Positions 8,917-16,325 of a stretch of 64,000 nucleotides of DNA are shown here, one piece after another. The stretch spans positions 17,418 to 81,417 of the forward strand of contig CAZOJI010000017.1 of the NCBI GenBank assembly GCA_964580055.1. Reading direction: 5' to 3'. Each line of letters starts with the position of its first letter. Position 1 is the stretch's first letter. Both the position numbers and the translations under genes were made by a program. This DNA comes from JBDGYW01 sp964580055 (GTDB taxonomy: Bacteria; Gemmatimonadota; Gemmatimonadetes; Gemmatimonadales; GWC2-71-9). The notes below the pieces were generated by a model. The model saw only the letters and a program-made list of their open reading frames with translations. It searched no databases and had not been told where the DNA came from.

Positions 8917-9471
8917 TCAGACCTCCATGATCTCTTCTTCCTTGGAAGTTACGATCTTGTTGATTTCCTGTATGGCGTCGTCGTGCAGCTCTTGAATCTC
9001 GCCTTCGGTTCTATGCTTGTCGTCATCCGACACGTGCTCGACCTTCTTCGTGTTGGCGATCGCATCCGAGCGGGAATGGCGAACTGCGATTTTGCCTTCT
9101 TCGGCGAGCTTCCGTACCACCTTTACGAGTTCCTTGCGGCGCTCCTCGGTCAGTGGGGGCAGGGGAACCCGAATCAGATTCCCGTCATTGGATGGGTTGA
9201 GCCCGAGGTCAGCCGTCATAATGGCCTTCTCTATGGCGCCAACGAGTGATTTGTCCCAGGGTTGAACCATCAACAGTTGAGCCTCAGGAGCGCTGATAGA
9301 CGCAACCTGGTTGATGGGCATCTGTTGCCCATATGCTTCAACTTTGACCGTATCGAGCAAGCTCGGCGTGGCTTTGCCACTACGAATCGTGGCGAGTTCA
9401 CGCTGAGTGTTCTCAACGGCCTTTTCCATCTGTTGCTTGGCATGTTTGGTGATTTCTGGAAGCGTTTTCAT
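8917..9471 (-). CDS. frr: Ribosome recycling factor
   Basis: With EF-G it splits the post-termination ribosome. The product is 184 aa, matching the family, and starts MKTLPEITKHAKQQMEKAVE. It has the RSGKATPSLLDTVKVEAYG and NDGNLIRVPLPPLTEERRKEL segments and a C-terminal SDDDKHRTEGEIQ helix. The ATG at 9471 overlaps the pyrH stop by four bases, which favours it over an upstream start in the open frame that would add 33 unrelated residues. Confidence 0.97.
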   Translation of the reverse strand: MKTLPEITKHAKQQMEKAVENTQRELATIRSGKATPSLLDTVKVEAYGQQMPINQVASISAPEAQLLMVQPWDKSLVGAIEKAIMTADLGLNPSNDGNLIRVPLPPLTEERRKELVKVVRKLAEEGKIAVRHSRSDAIANTKKVEHVSDDDKHRTEGEIQELHDDAIQEINKIVTSKEEEIMEV

Positions 9472-10181
9472 TGGACCATTGTCCCGACTCGTTCTCCGCG
9501 CAGAATCCTGGCGATGACGCCGGGCTCGTTGACGTTCGTGACCACAATTGGCAAGGCGTTGTCCTTGCACAATGCAAACGCGTTCGTATCCATGATGTTC
9601 AACCCGCGGACAATCGCATCCTGAAACGTGAGCTGCGGCAGGAACTCGGCGTCTGGATCCTCGTTGGGGTCGGCAGAATAGACTCCCTTGACATTGGTAG
9701 CTTTGATTATCAACTCCGCTTCGATCTCGAGGGCGCGGAGTACGGCAGCCGTGTCTGTCGAAAAATAGGGGTTGCCAGTGCCAGCCGCAAAAATCACGAT
9801 TCTCCCCTTGTTCAGGTGCCGCTGGGCGCGTCTCCTGATGTAGGGCTCGGCAATCTGCTCCATGCGGATCGCAGTCATTACCCGAGTGTCTACCTGCTTG
9901 CGCTCCAGCACGTCCTGCACCGCCAGAGCGTTCACTACCGTGGAGAGCATTCCCATGTAATCGGCAGAGACACGGTCCATGCCGTTCTGACTCGCCACTG
10001 TACCGCGCACGATGTTTCCGCCTCCGATCACCAGTCCGAGAGCGACGCCCATCCCGTGGACCGACCGGACTTCGTCGGCGAGCCTGTCAATCACCTCGAA
10101 ATCAAAACCAAACTCGCGACCGCCAGCCAGTGCCTCTCCAGACAGCTTGAGCAGTACTCGCTCATAGACGAGTTCAGCCAC
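9468..10181 (-). CDS. pyrH: UMP kinase (bacterial hexameric type)
   Basis: Phosphorylates UMP to UDP with ATP in pyrimidine nucleotide synthesis; amino-acid-kinase fold. The product is 237 aa, with the phosphate loop KLSGEALAGG near the N-terminus, the GGGNIVRG loop, DYMGMLSTVVNALAVQ and FAAGTGNPYFSTDTAA. The start is a GTG at 10181 whose G is the last base of the tsf stop codon (TAGTG), so tsf and pyrH are directly coupled. Standard order tsf-pyrH-frr. Confidence 0.97.
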   Translation of the reverse strand: MAELVYERVLLKLSGEALAGGREFGFDFEVIDRLADEVRSVHGMGVALGLVIGGGNIVRGTVASQNGMDRVSADYMGMLSTVVNALAVQDVLERKQVDTRVMTAIRMEQIAEPYIRRRAQRHLNKGRIVIFAAGTGNPYFSTDTAAVLRALEIEAELIIKATNVKGVYSADPNEDPDAEFLPQLTFQDAIVRGLNIMDTNAFALCKDNALPIVVTNVNEPGVIARILRGERVGTMVQ

Positions 10182-10783
10182 TATTCTTCCCCGATCTCGA
10201 ACCGCTGAAACCGCCGCACAACGATATTCTCGCCTACCTTTGCTGAGACATCCTTGACCAACTGCCCCACACTACGCTTGTCGTCTTTGACGAATGGCTG
10301 ATCCAGAAGCACGTTCTCTTTCAGGTATTTCTGGAGCTTGCCTTCTACCATCTTTTCTCGAACCGACTCCGGCTTGCCAGATTCGGCAACCTGTGCCTCG
10401 ATTATGGCTTTCTCGCGTTCGAGAAGATCGCTGGGTACCCCCTCCGCGCTTACGGCAATTGGCGACGTCGACGCTACCTGAAGCGCGAGGTCCTTCGCGA
10501 GTTCCTGGAAATCGCCGGTGCGGGCAACGAAATCCGTCTCACAGTTCACCTCGACCAGCACGCCAACCTTACCCGTGAAATGCTGGTAAGCGTAGACCAG
10601 CCCTTGGCTGACCGTTCTCCCAGCCCGCTTCTCGGCCTTTGCGATTCCTTTCTGACGCAGGAGATCGACGGCCTTGTCAACATCACCGTTGGTCTCCGTC
10701 AGTGCCTTCTTGCAATCCATCATTCCCGCGCCTGTCTTGGCCCGGAGTGAACTCACATCCTTCGCACTAACCTGATTGGACAT
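10181..10783 (-). CDS. tsf: Translation elongation factor Ts (short form)
   Basis: The guanine-nucleotide exchange factor for EF-Tu. At 200 aa it is the short form seen in Thermus and many other phyla; E. coli has about 283 aa. The N-terminal UBA-like domain carries the signature LRAKTGAGMMDCKKAL. The exchange motif CETDFVARTGDFQELA is near residue 82. The terminal segment QLVKDVSAKVGENIVVRRF is typical. It follows rpsB, but a strong minus-strand terminator (10823-10867) separates them, so tsf may be expressed at a level different from rpsB. Confidence 0.96.
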   Translation of the reverse strand: MSNQVSAKDVSSLRAKTGAGMMDCKKALTETNGDVDKAVDLLRQKGIAKAEKRAGRTVSQGLVYAYQHFTGKVGVLVEVNCETDFVARTGDFQELAKDLALQVASTSPIAVSAEGVPSDLLEREKAIIEAQVAESGKPESVREKMVEGKLQKYLKENVLLDQPFVKDDKRSVGQLVKDVSAKVGENIVVRRFQRFEIGEE

Positions 10784-10822
10784 CTGCTACATCCTGTTTG
10801 GAAATGGGTTTCCCGTTCATGT

Positions 10823-10867
10823 AAAAAACCGCCGCCTCGAGCTTCCTTGGAACCCGATCGGCGGCGG
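10823..10867 (-). terminator. Rho-independent terminator between rpsB and tsf
   Basis: On the minus strand an 8-bp GC-only stem (CCGCCGCC at 10860-10867 with GGCGGCGG at 10829-10836) encloses a loop of 23 bases that can pair further (TTCC/GGAA). It is followed immediately by TTTTTT (10823-10828). It lies 40 bases before tsf and 33 bases after rpsB, so it should reduce read-through from rpsB into the tsf-pyrH-frr series. Confidence 0.8.
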
Positions 10868-10899
10868 CGCAGACTCCGTGCCCCGAACGAGCAATAGGA

Positions 10900-11916
10900 T
10901 CAGCTCTCGTCCTCCTTGGCCGAATCCGCAGCTGCGGCGTCTTTGGTTTCCTCCCCTTGATCACTCGGCACCTTGTTGTCCTTTTCAGAGGCTTGCGGCG
11001 GACGCTGTTCTGCCGGGGCGCTGGTTGTAGGAGCCTTCGACGAAGGCTCCTGCGCCTTTTCCGCATGCTCCGGGACTGTATCCGGCTTCAGCCGAGCCGC
11101 GATGACCTCGGGCCTGGGGCGCCTCTTGCGCCGAGGTCGCCGTCTTGTCCGAGCATCGTCGGTTTCCGCTTCACCGGAGTCCGTGCTGTAAGTCGTATAC
11201 GCGTCGGTGTCGATCGCAGTATCTCTGGCCGGTACCTGTGATCGCGCTTCCGCGATCACGTCGACAAGAGCGCTGGTGATAACCGAAACCGATCTTATGG
11301 CGTCGTCGTTGCCGGGAATCGGCACTGTGATCAGATCGGGGTCGGAATTCGTATCCACGATTGCCACGACGGGGATTCCGAGCTTGTTGGCTTCTGCAAT
11401 TGCGATGCGTTCCTTTCTGGAATCCACCACAAAGAGTGCCCCGGGCAGGCGACCCATGCTCTTGATGCCCTCGAGGTTGCGATTGAGCTTCACACGCTCG
11501 CGGTCAATCTGAAGCTGTTCCTTCTTGGTGAAGAAGTCGAAAGCGCCTTCTTCCTGCCCTTGTTCGAGCTCCCGCAGGCGCTGTATCTGGCGCTTGATCG
11601 TATGAAAATTCGTGAGCGTGCCGCCCAGCCATCGCTCCGTCACGAAATATGCACCACATCGCTCGGCTTCCGACCTCACAATCGCACTCAACTGACGCTT
11701 GGTGCACACAAAGAGCACGTTCTCACCCTTCAAAACGATCTCGCGCATCAGATCCTGAGCGGCACTGATTTGACGGAGAGTCTTCTGGAGATCGATCAGA
11801 TATATGCCCGAACGCTCCGCGAAAATGAACGGGCGCATCTTGGGATTCCAGCGCCTGGTTTGGTGGCCGAAATGAACCCCGGCCTGAAGGAGATCCTGCA
11901 TCGCGGGTAGAGTCAT
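10900..11916 (-). CDS. rpsB: 30S ribosomal protein S2 with long charged C-terminal tail
   Basis: A small-subunit protein needed for S1 attachment. The conserved core starts MTLPAMQDLLQAGVHFGHQ and covers about residues 1-225, with the motifs FICAERSGIY-like (FIFAERSGIY), ERWLGGTLTNF and PGALFVVDSRKE. At 338 aa it is about 90-110 residues longer than usual. The extra tail has an Arg-rich patch (TRRRPRRKRRPRPE) followed by an Ala/Glu/Ser/Lys-rich low-complexity end, probably disordered. A structured leader lies upstream and a terminator downstream. Confidence 0.96.
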   Translation of the reverse strand: MTLPAMQDLLQAGVHFGHQTRRWNPKMRPFIFAERSGIYLIDLQKTLRQISAAQDLMREIVLKGENVLFVCTKRQLSAIVRSEAERCGAYFVTERWLGGTLTNFHTIKRQIQRLRELEQGQEEGAFDFFTKKEQLQIDRERVKLNRNLEGIKSMGRLPGALFVVDSRKERIAIAEANKLGIPVVAIVDTNSDPDLITVPIPGNDDAIRSVSVITSALVDVIAEARSQVPARDTAIDTDAYTTYSTDSGEAETDDARTRRRPRRKRRPRPEVIAARLKPDTVPEHAEKAQEPSSKAPTTSAPAEQRPPQASEKDNKVPSDQGEETKDAAAADSAKEDES

Positions 11917-11939
11917 TTTCTTCGAATCCTTGGGTTATG

Positions 11940-12012
11940 CGTCCACCGCCCTCAACTCCGACTCCGATCCATTCGCTGCTCTCGGACACCCAGAATCGGA
12001 TCAGGCGGTGTG
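11940..12012 (-). promoter_or_regulatory. Structured 5' leader of rpsB
   Basis: The 116-base gap before rpsB can fold, in minus-strand RNA, into one long stem-loop. Outer arms are CACCGCC (12004-12010) and GGCGGTG (11944-11950). Inner arms are TCCGATTC (11993-12000) and GAATGGATCGGA (11963-11974), which pair with a 4-base bulge. S2-dependent feedback on rpsB leaders is known in other bacteria. The fold is seen; its role is inferred. Confidence 0.4.
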
Positions 12013-12032
12013 AGTAGTACCTGAGCCTGCCT

Positions 12033-12440
12033 CTAACGTTTGGAGAACTGGAACCGCTTTCGCGCTCCCGGCCGGCCGGGTTTCTTCCGCTCGACCGCTC
12101 TCGCATCTCGGGTCAGCAGACCATGGTCGCGCAGCTTGCGACGGTGCATCTCGTCAGCCAGTACCAGGGCACGGGCTATTCCCAGCCTCATCGCCCCCGC
12201 CTGACCCGTCATCCCTCCGCCATTCACGCGTGCCATCACGTCGAAAGAGCCAAGTGTATCCGTCACCACGAAAGGTTGTTGGATATGCTGGATCAATGAA
12301 CGCCTCGGGAAATAGTCACCCAGAGTCCGCCCATTCACATGCCATTTCCCTGAGCCCGGCGTAAGGTATACGCGCGCAACACTGGTCTTGCGCCGCCCAA
12401 CTGCGTGCCATCTCAAATCCGGTTGTACCGCTGTCGTCAT
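12033..12440 (-). CDS. rpsI: 30S ribosomal protein S9
   Basis: 135 aa. Visible are the N-terminal AVGRRKTSVARVYLTPGSG, the middle RVNGGGMTGQAGAMRLGIARAL and the basic tail ending in FQFSKR, whose terminal SKR reaches the P-site tRNA in known structures. It lies 8 bases after rplM, the universal rplM-rpsI pair, and upstream of the rpsB leader. Confidence 0.98.
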   Translation of the reverse strand: MTTAVQPDLRWHAVGRRKTSVARVYLTPGSGKWHVNGRTLGDYFPRRSLIQHIQQPFVVTDTLGSFDVMARVNGGGMTGQAGAMRLGIARALVLADEMHRRKLRDHGLLTRDARAVERKKPGRPGARKRFQFSKR

Positions 12441-12448
12441 CGTATTCC

Positions 12449-12883
12449 TCAGCTCAAATCAACGGGTGTCGGGCTCTGCGCCTGGTGTGGATGTTCCGGC
12501 CCCGCATAAACCTTCAGTTTCTTGCGCAAGACCTGTCGTCCAAGCGTGGTCTTAGGAAGCATCCCAAACACGGCTTTTTCGATGACGCGGTCAGGGTTCT
12601 TCTCGAGAAGCTCGGCTGCCGACGTGAATCGCTCGTGACCGATGTAACCCGAGTGACGGAAGTACTGTTTCTGTACCAACTTCCTTCCCGTCAATTTCAC
12701 CTTCTCGGCATTGATCACAACAACAAAATCGCCCCCGTCCATGTGAGGCGTGAATGTCGCTTTGTGCTTGCCTCGAATGAGTTGTGCAACTGTGCTGGCG
12801 AGGCGCCCCAGCACCTGCCCATCAGCGTCTACGAGATGCCAACAATTGTCCAACTCGCTCTTTTTCTGGCTATATGTCTTCAT
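12449..12883 (-). CDS. rplM: 50S ribosomal protein L13
   Basis: An early-assembly large-subunit protein, 144 aa, close to the usual 142. It starts MKTYSQKKSELDNCWHLVDA, with DGQVLGRLAS, the GDFVVVINAEKVKLTG core and FGMLPKTTLGRQVLRKLKVY-type segment. An upstream start at 12946 is open but adds 21 unrelated residues, and an AGGAC sits just before the ATG at 12883. A small hairpin lies in the leader (12915-12939). Confidence 0.97.
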   Translation of the reverse strand: MKTYSQKKSELDNCWHLVDADGQVLGRLASTVAQLIRGKHKATFTPHMDGGDFVVVINAEKVKLTGRKLVQKQYFRHSGYIGHERFTSAAELLEKNPDRVIEKAVFGMLPKTTLGRQVLRKKLKVYAGPEHPHQAQSPTPVDLS

Positions 12884-12914
12884 CTGTCCTGCTTGTGATT
12901 GCGCTCTTTCTCCA

Positions 12915-12939
12915 TGCAACACAACGGTGCTGTGATGCA
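12915..12939 (-). promoter_or_regulatory. Hairpin in the rplM leader
   Basis: On the minus strand TGCA-T-CACA ... TGTG-T-TGCA forms two 4-bp helices separated by a T/T mismatch around a 7-base loop. It lies 32 bases before the rplM ATG. Possible site for L13 feedback or simple leader structure; only the symmetry is directly seen. Confidence 0.3.
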
Positions 12940-12982
12940 AAAGCATACAGTCTTTTAAGCTAATCGTGCGAATGTTTGGCGG

Positions 12983-13486
12983 TCAACCCTCCGCGGTCAG
13001 CTCAACGAGCGCCATACCCTTGTCCACGGGCTGGCCACCGCTCACGTGGACTGCCGTGACCTTACCGCCGAATGGTGCTGTGATCTCGTTTTCCATCTTC
13101 ATCGCCTCCAGCACTACCAGGCCCGCTCCGGCTGCAACCACATCACCCTCCTCCACTTCGACTCGCAGTACGAGGCCGGGCATGGGCGCAGTCACCTTGC
13201 CAGCGGTTCCGCCCCGGTCCCCAACTCCAGTCAAACGCGCAAGCCTGACAGCGCGCTCGTCATCGACGCGGAGCAAATGCGTTTCCCCACCCGCGGAAAC
13301 GTCCCAACCATCAGGCCCGCCCGCCATGGCGTATGTGCGCGAACTGCCGTCCAACACGAGTCCATGGAGCGGTGTGAGCGGCACTTCGATCAACTTGGCC
13401 GAGACCGGCCGACCATTGAGTTCAACAGTGTCCCCATTCAACTCGACATCGAACTTCTTGTCAGCTACCGTCACAACGTACTTCAC
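12983..13486 (-). CDS. accB: Biotin carboxyl carrier protein of an acyl-CoA carboxylase
   Basis: 167 aa. The C-terminal biotinyl domain (about 95-165) carries the biotin-attachment motif EAMKMEN with the target lysine, flanked by PMPGLVLRVEVEEGDVVAAG and FGGKVTAVHVSGGQPVDKG. The N-terminal 90 residues resemble the BT linker region that joins biotin carboxylase to BCCP in fused alpha subunits of propionyl- or methylcrotonyl-CoA carboxylases. It overlaps the RNA methyltransferase stop by four bases (ATGA). Together with the 503-aa biotin carboxylase it would add up to a normal fused alpha subunit. Confidence 0.92.
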   Translation of the reverse strand: MKYVVTVADKKFDVELNGDTVELNGRPVSAKLIEVPLTPLHGLVLDGSSRTYAMAGGPDGWDVSAGGETHLLRVDDERAVRLARLTGVGDRGGTAGKVTAPMPGLVLRVEVEEGDVVAAGAGLVVLEAMKMENEITAPFGGKVTAVHVSGGQPVDKGMALVELTAEG

Positions 13487-14721
13487 GCAGCCTCCAACAA
13501 TGTCAGTGTCTCCACATGACCGGTTTGAGGAAACAGGTCATAGGCTACTATTCTATCCAACTCGAACGCGGGCATTCTTGTTAGGTCCCTGGACAGAGTC
13601 GCGGGATCACATGATATGTAGGCCAAGCGTGCACCGTTTGCTCCCTTTCCCCAACTCTGCAACCAGCTGGTCAATCTCTGCTCCAGACCGGTTCGTGGCG
13701 GGTTCACGACCACTACGTCAGGTGCAGGCAACCTAGCGAGACATTCCTCCACGCGTTCCGATATCCTGGTTATCGACGTTCCAGTGCCGCCGATGGTTGC
13801 GCCTCGATTTCGTCCCCATTCCACGGCAGCCCGGTCGGAATCGACTGTCCACACTCTGGCTCCTCGCTCGGCGAGAATCTCAGCCGTGTCCCCCACACCG
13901 CCGTAGAGATCCCATGCAACCTTGCCGTCGACCTTACCCAGGTAGTCTACCGCTGTCGCCCGTATCTCATCAGCCAGGGTGGAGTTCACCTGCTCAAAAG
14001 CGACAGCAGGGAAGCCGGCACTTGCTCCAGCGACGGCGCGCGGCGCCCCGTTCGAGGGCTTCCACCATATCGATGTATTCTCCTCCTCATCGCACGCTGA
14101 CGCCAGAGGTTCAGCATCCCAGATCTCTCCGCTCGACGCCAGCACATGTCGTCCGCCGATTCGGTCCATTCTCAACACCAACGATTCCACGTCCACCGGC
14201 AACAGTTGTCTGTTGCGACTGACACAGTTCCACAGCAGCATCACCGGTTCCTGAGTCAACAGGCAATCACTCAGGTCGAATACCGCATCCGGCCTACCCA
14301 AACGCCTCAGACCGAAGCGATCACCTCTCACAGTTACCGTGATCTTGCTTCTATACCTCCACTGTCGTGGTGATGCCACGAGCTGCGGATCCGATACGTG
14401 GAACTTGCCAATTCGGCGCAAGGCGTCGCCGACGATCTTCTTCTTGGCATCTCGTTGCGCTTCGGCCGCGAGGTGTTGCAACTGGCACCCGCCGCAATCG
14501 TCGCGCGCGTAGTGGACACAGCTTGGATCCACACGGTGTGGACTCGGCTCTGTCAACTCCGAGATTCGGCCTCGGGCATAGCGAGCCCTTCGTTTTGTCA
14601 CCTCTACAACCAGCACATCACCGGGAGCCGACCGTGGCACGAAGACCACCAACCCATCTTCTAGGTGACCAATCCCCTCGCCCCCAGCAGCAATTGCCTC
14701 GATAGCTACCCGCGATTTCAC
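13483..14721 (-). CDS. RNA 5-methyluridine methyltransferase, RumA/TrmA family
   Basis: A SAM-dependent uracil-C5 RNA methyltransferase of 412 aa. It has an N-terminal TRAM-like beta barrel (about 1-55), an iron-sulfur cysteine cluster (CVHYARDDCGGCQ plus a later Cys), a SAM domain (DLYGGVGDTAEILAERGA) and the catalytic-cysteine motif ISCDPATLSRDL. I chose the GTG at 14721 because it overlaps the biotin carboxylase stop as GTGA, matching the 4-base overlaps of neighbouring genes; an ATG at 14754 is the alternative. Its position between accC and accB is odd, and the exact target base cannot be read from sequence. Confidence 0.88.
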   Translation of the reverse strand: MKSRVAIEAIAAGGEGIGHLEDGLVVFVPRSAPGDVLVVEVTKRRARYARGRISELTEPSPHRVDPSCVHYARDDCGGCQLQHLAAEAQRDAKKKIVGDALRRIGKFHVSDPQLVASPRQWRYRSKITVTVRGDRFGLRRLGRPDAVFDLSDCLLTQEPVMLLWNCVSRNRQLLPVDVESLVLRMDRIGGRHVLASSGEIWDAEPLASACDEEENTSIWWKPSNGAPRAVAGASAGFPAVAFEQVNSTLADEIRATAVDYLGKVDGKVAWDLYGGVGDTAEILAERGARVWTVDSDRAAVEWGRNRGATIGGTGTSITRISERVEECLARLPAPDVVVVNPPRTGLEQRLTSWLQSWGKGANGARLAYISCDPATLSRDLTRMPAFELDRIVAYDLFPQTGHVETLTLLEAA

Positions 14722-16229
14722 CGCAGTGCGCTGCGGCGCGCCGCAACGAGCCATGCACTATCGGTGGGGCGATTCTCGACTCCGGCCAACACGTATGCGG
14801 ACGCACGTTTTTCGTGCTCTGCCAAAGCCGCCGCAACCGCCTTGAACCCCAGCTCAGCTTCATCGGAGTCAGGGGCAAGCACAACGTCTCCAACGCGTTC
14901 GATGTACTCGATATCGTATTCGCCGGCCAAGAAGGAAGGCTCCTTCATTACTCTACGATGAAATGGCTGTGACGTGGGCACACCTACGATTACCATCTCG
15001 TCCAGAGCGCGCCGCATGCGCCTGATGGCGCGTTCGCGTGTCTCACCCCACACTATGAGCTTGCCCAACAATGAGTCGTAGAACAAACCTATTTCATTAC
15101 CTGCCTCGATGCCGCCGTCCCATCTCACGCCCGGGCCAGACGGAGCCTTGAAATAGCGTATGTGCCCCGTCGCCGGCAAGAATCCGGCGAACACATCCTC
15201 GGCGGTTATGCGACACTCGATGGAATGGCCCCGCGGGCTGAGCAAGTTACCGGAGAGTGACATTGCCTCTCCCGATGCAATCCGGAGTTGCTCGCGAACC
15301 AGGTCCACGCCATAGACCATCTCGGTAATGGGATGCTCTACCTGAAGCCTGGTGTTCATCTCGAGGAAGTAGAAGCTGCCTCCCGGTACCAAGAGGAACT
15401 CGACCGTACCGGCCCCGCGGTATCCGACGGCTTGTGCCGCCCGAACCGCGGCGTCTCCCATCTCTCGACGCAGTTCTACCTCTACAACCGGTGACGGCGA
15501 CTCCTCGATCAATTTCTGATGGCGCCTCTGGACAGAACACTCGCGCTCTCCAATGTGGACCGTATTGCCGTGTGTGTCGGCGAGGACCTGTATCTCCACG
15601 TGTCGTGGGCGCTCGATGCATTTCTCGACGTAGATGGAGCCGTTGCCGAACGCAGCCTTGGCCTCGGAAGACGCCTGCTCGAAGAGCCTGACTGCTTCCG
15701 TGGCGTCCTCGCAGCGCCGCATTCCCTTCCCCCCGCCCCCAGCGGCGGCTTTGAGCAACACGGGGAAGCCGAGTCCTTCAGCCGCTGAGACGGCATCAGC
15801 CGCACTCGTGGCGGGTTCGACGGTTCCGGGTATCACCGGCACGCCTGCATCCTGCATGCGCCGTCTGGCTTCCGTCTTGTCTCCCATGGCTGCAATGGCA
15901 GGGGCAGATGGACCGATGAAAGCGAGACCGGCCTGTTCGACCGCCTCAGCGAATTCCGCGCGCTCCGCGAGAAAGCCATAACCCGGATGCACGGAATCCG
16001 CACCTGCTTTCTTTGCTGCGTCCAACAGCTTCCCGATGTCGAGATATGATTGGCTCGCCTGCGCAGGACCCAACTCAATTGCGGCATCCGCCTCAATAAC
16101 GTGCGGGCTCGTTCTGTCAACCTCGGAATAGACCGCGACGGCCTCGATATCTTCCTCATGACAGCCGCGGATGATCCTTAGAGCGATTTCGCCACGGTTT
16201 GCAACGAGTACGCGTCGTACACCAGTCAT
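14718..16229 (-). CDS. accC: Biotin carboxylase subunit of an acyl-CoA carboxylase
   Basis: The ATP-dependent step that carboxylates biotin on BCCP. 503 aa. It has an N-terminal VLVANRGEIALRIIRGC, the ATP-grasp glycine loop KAAAGGGGKGMRRC, the metal-site and catalytic EMNTRLQVEHPITEMVYGVD and the C-terminal biotin-carboxylase domain. Beyond about residue 450 it continues with a linker (ALAEHEKR...) of the kind found before the BT domain in fused PCC/MCC alpha chains, then stops. It lies 96 bases downstream of the carboxyltransferase gene and overlaps the methyltransferase start. Confidence 0.95.
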   Translation of the reverse strand: MTGVRRVLVANRGEIALRIIRGCHEEDIEAVAVYSEVDRTSPHVIEADAAIELGPAQASQSYLDIGKLLDAAKKAGADSVHPGYGFLAERAEFAEAVEQAGLAFIGPSAPAIAAMGDKTEARRRMQDAGVPVIPGTVEPATSAADAVSAAEGLGFPVLLKAAAGGGGKGMRRCEDATEAVRLFEQASSEAKAAFGNGSIYVEKCIERPRHVEIQVLADTHGNTVHIGERECSVQRRHQKLIEESPSPVVEVELRREMGDAAVRAAQAVGYRGAGTVEFLLVPGGSFYFLEMNTRLQVEHPITEMVYGVDLVREQLRIASGEAMSLSGNLLSPRGHSIECRITAEDVFAGFLPATGHIRYFKAPSGPGVRWDGGIEAGNEIGLFYDSLLGKLIVWGETRERAIRRMRRALDEMVIVGVPTSQPFHRRVMKEPSFLAGEYDIEYIERVGDVVLAPDSDEAELGFKAVAAALAEHEKRASAYVLAGVENRPTDSAWLVAARRSALR

Positions 16230-16325
16230 ACCGCACCTCCCTCGGGCGGTAGGGCGGAATTGCGGTGGGGTGGTAGAGCGGACGTCTCCACAACCGACCC
16301 GAAGACGTTCCGACTCTCCGACCTC

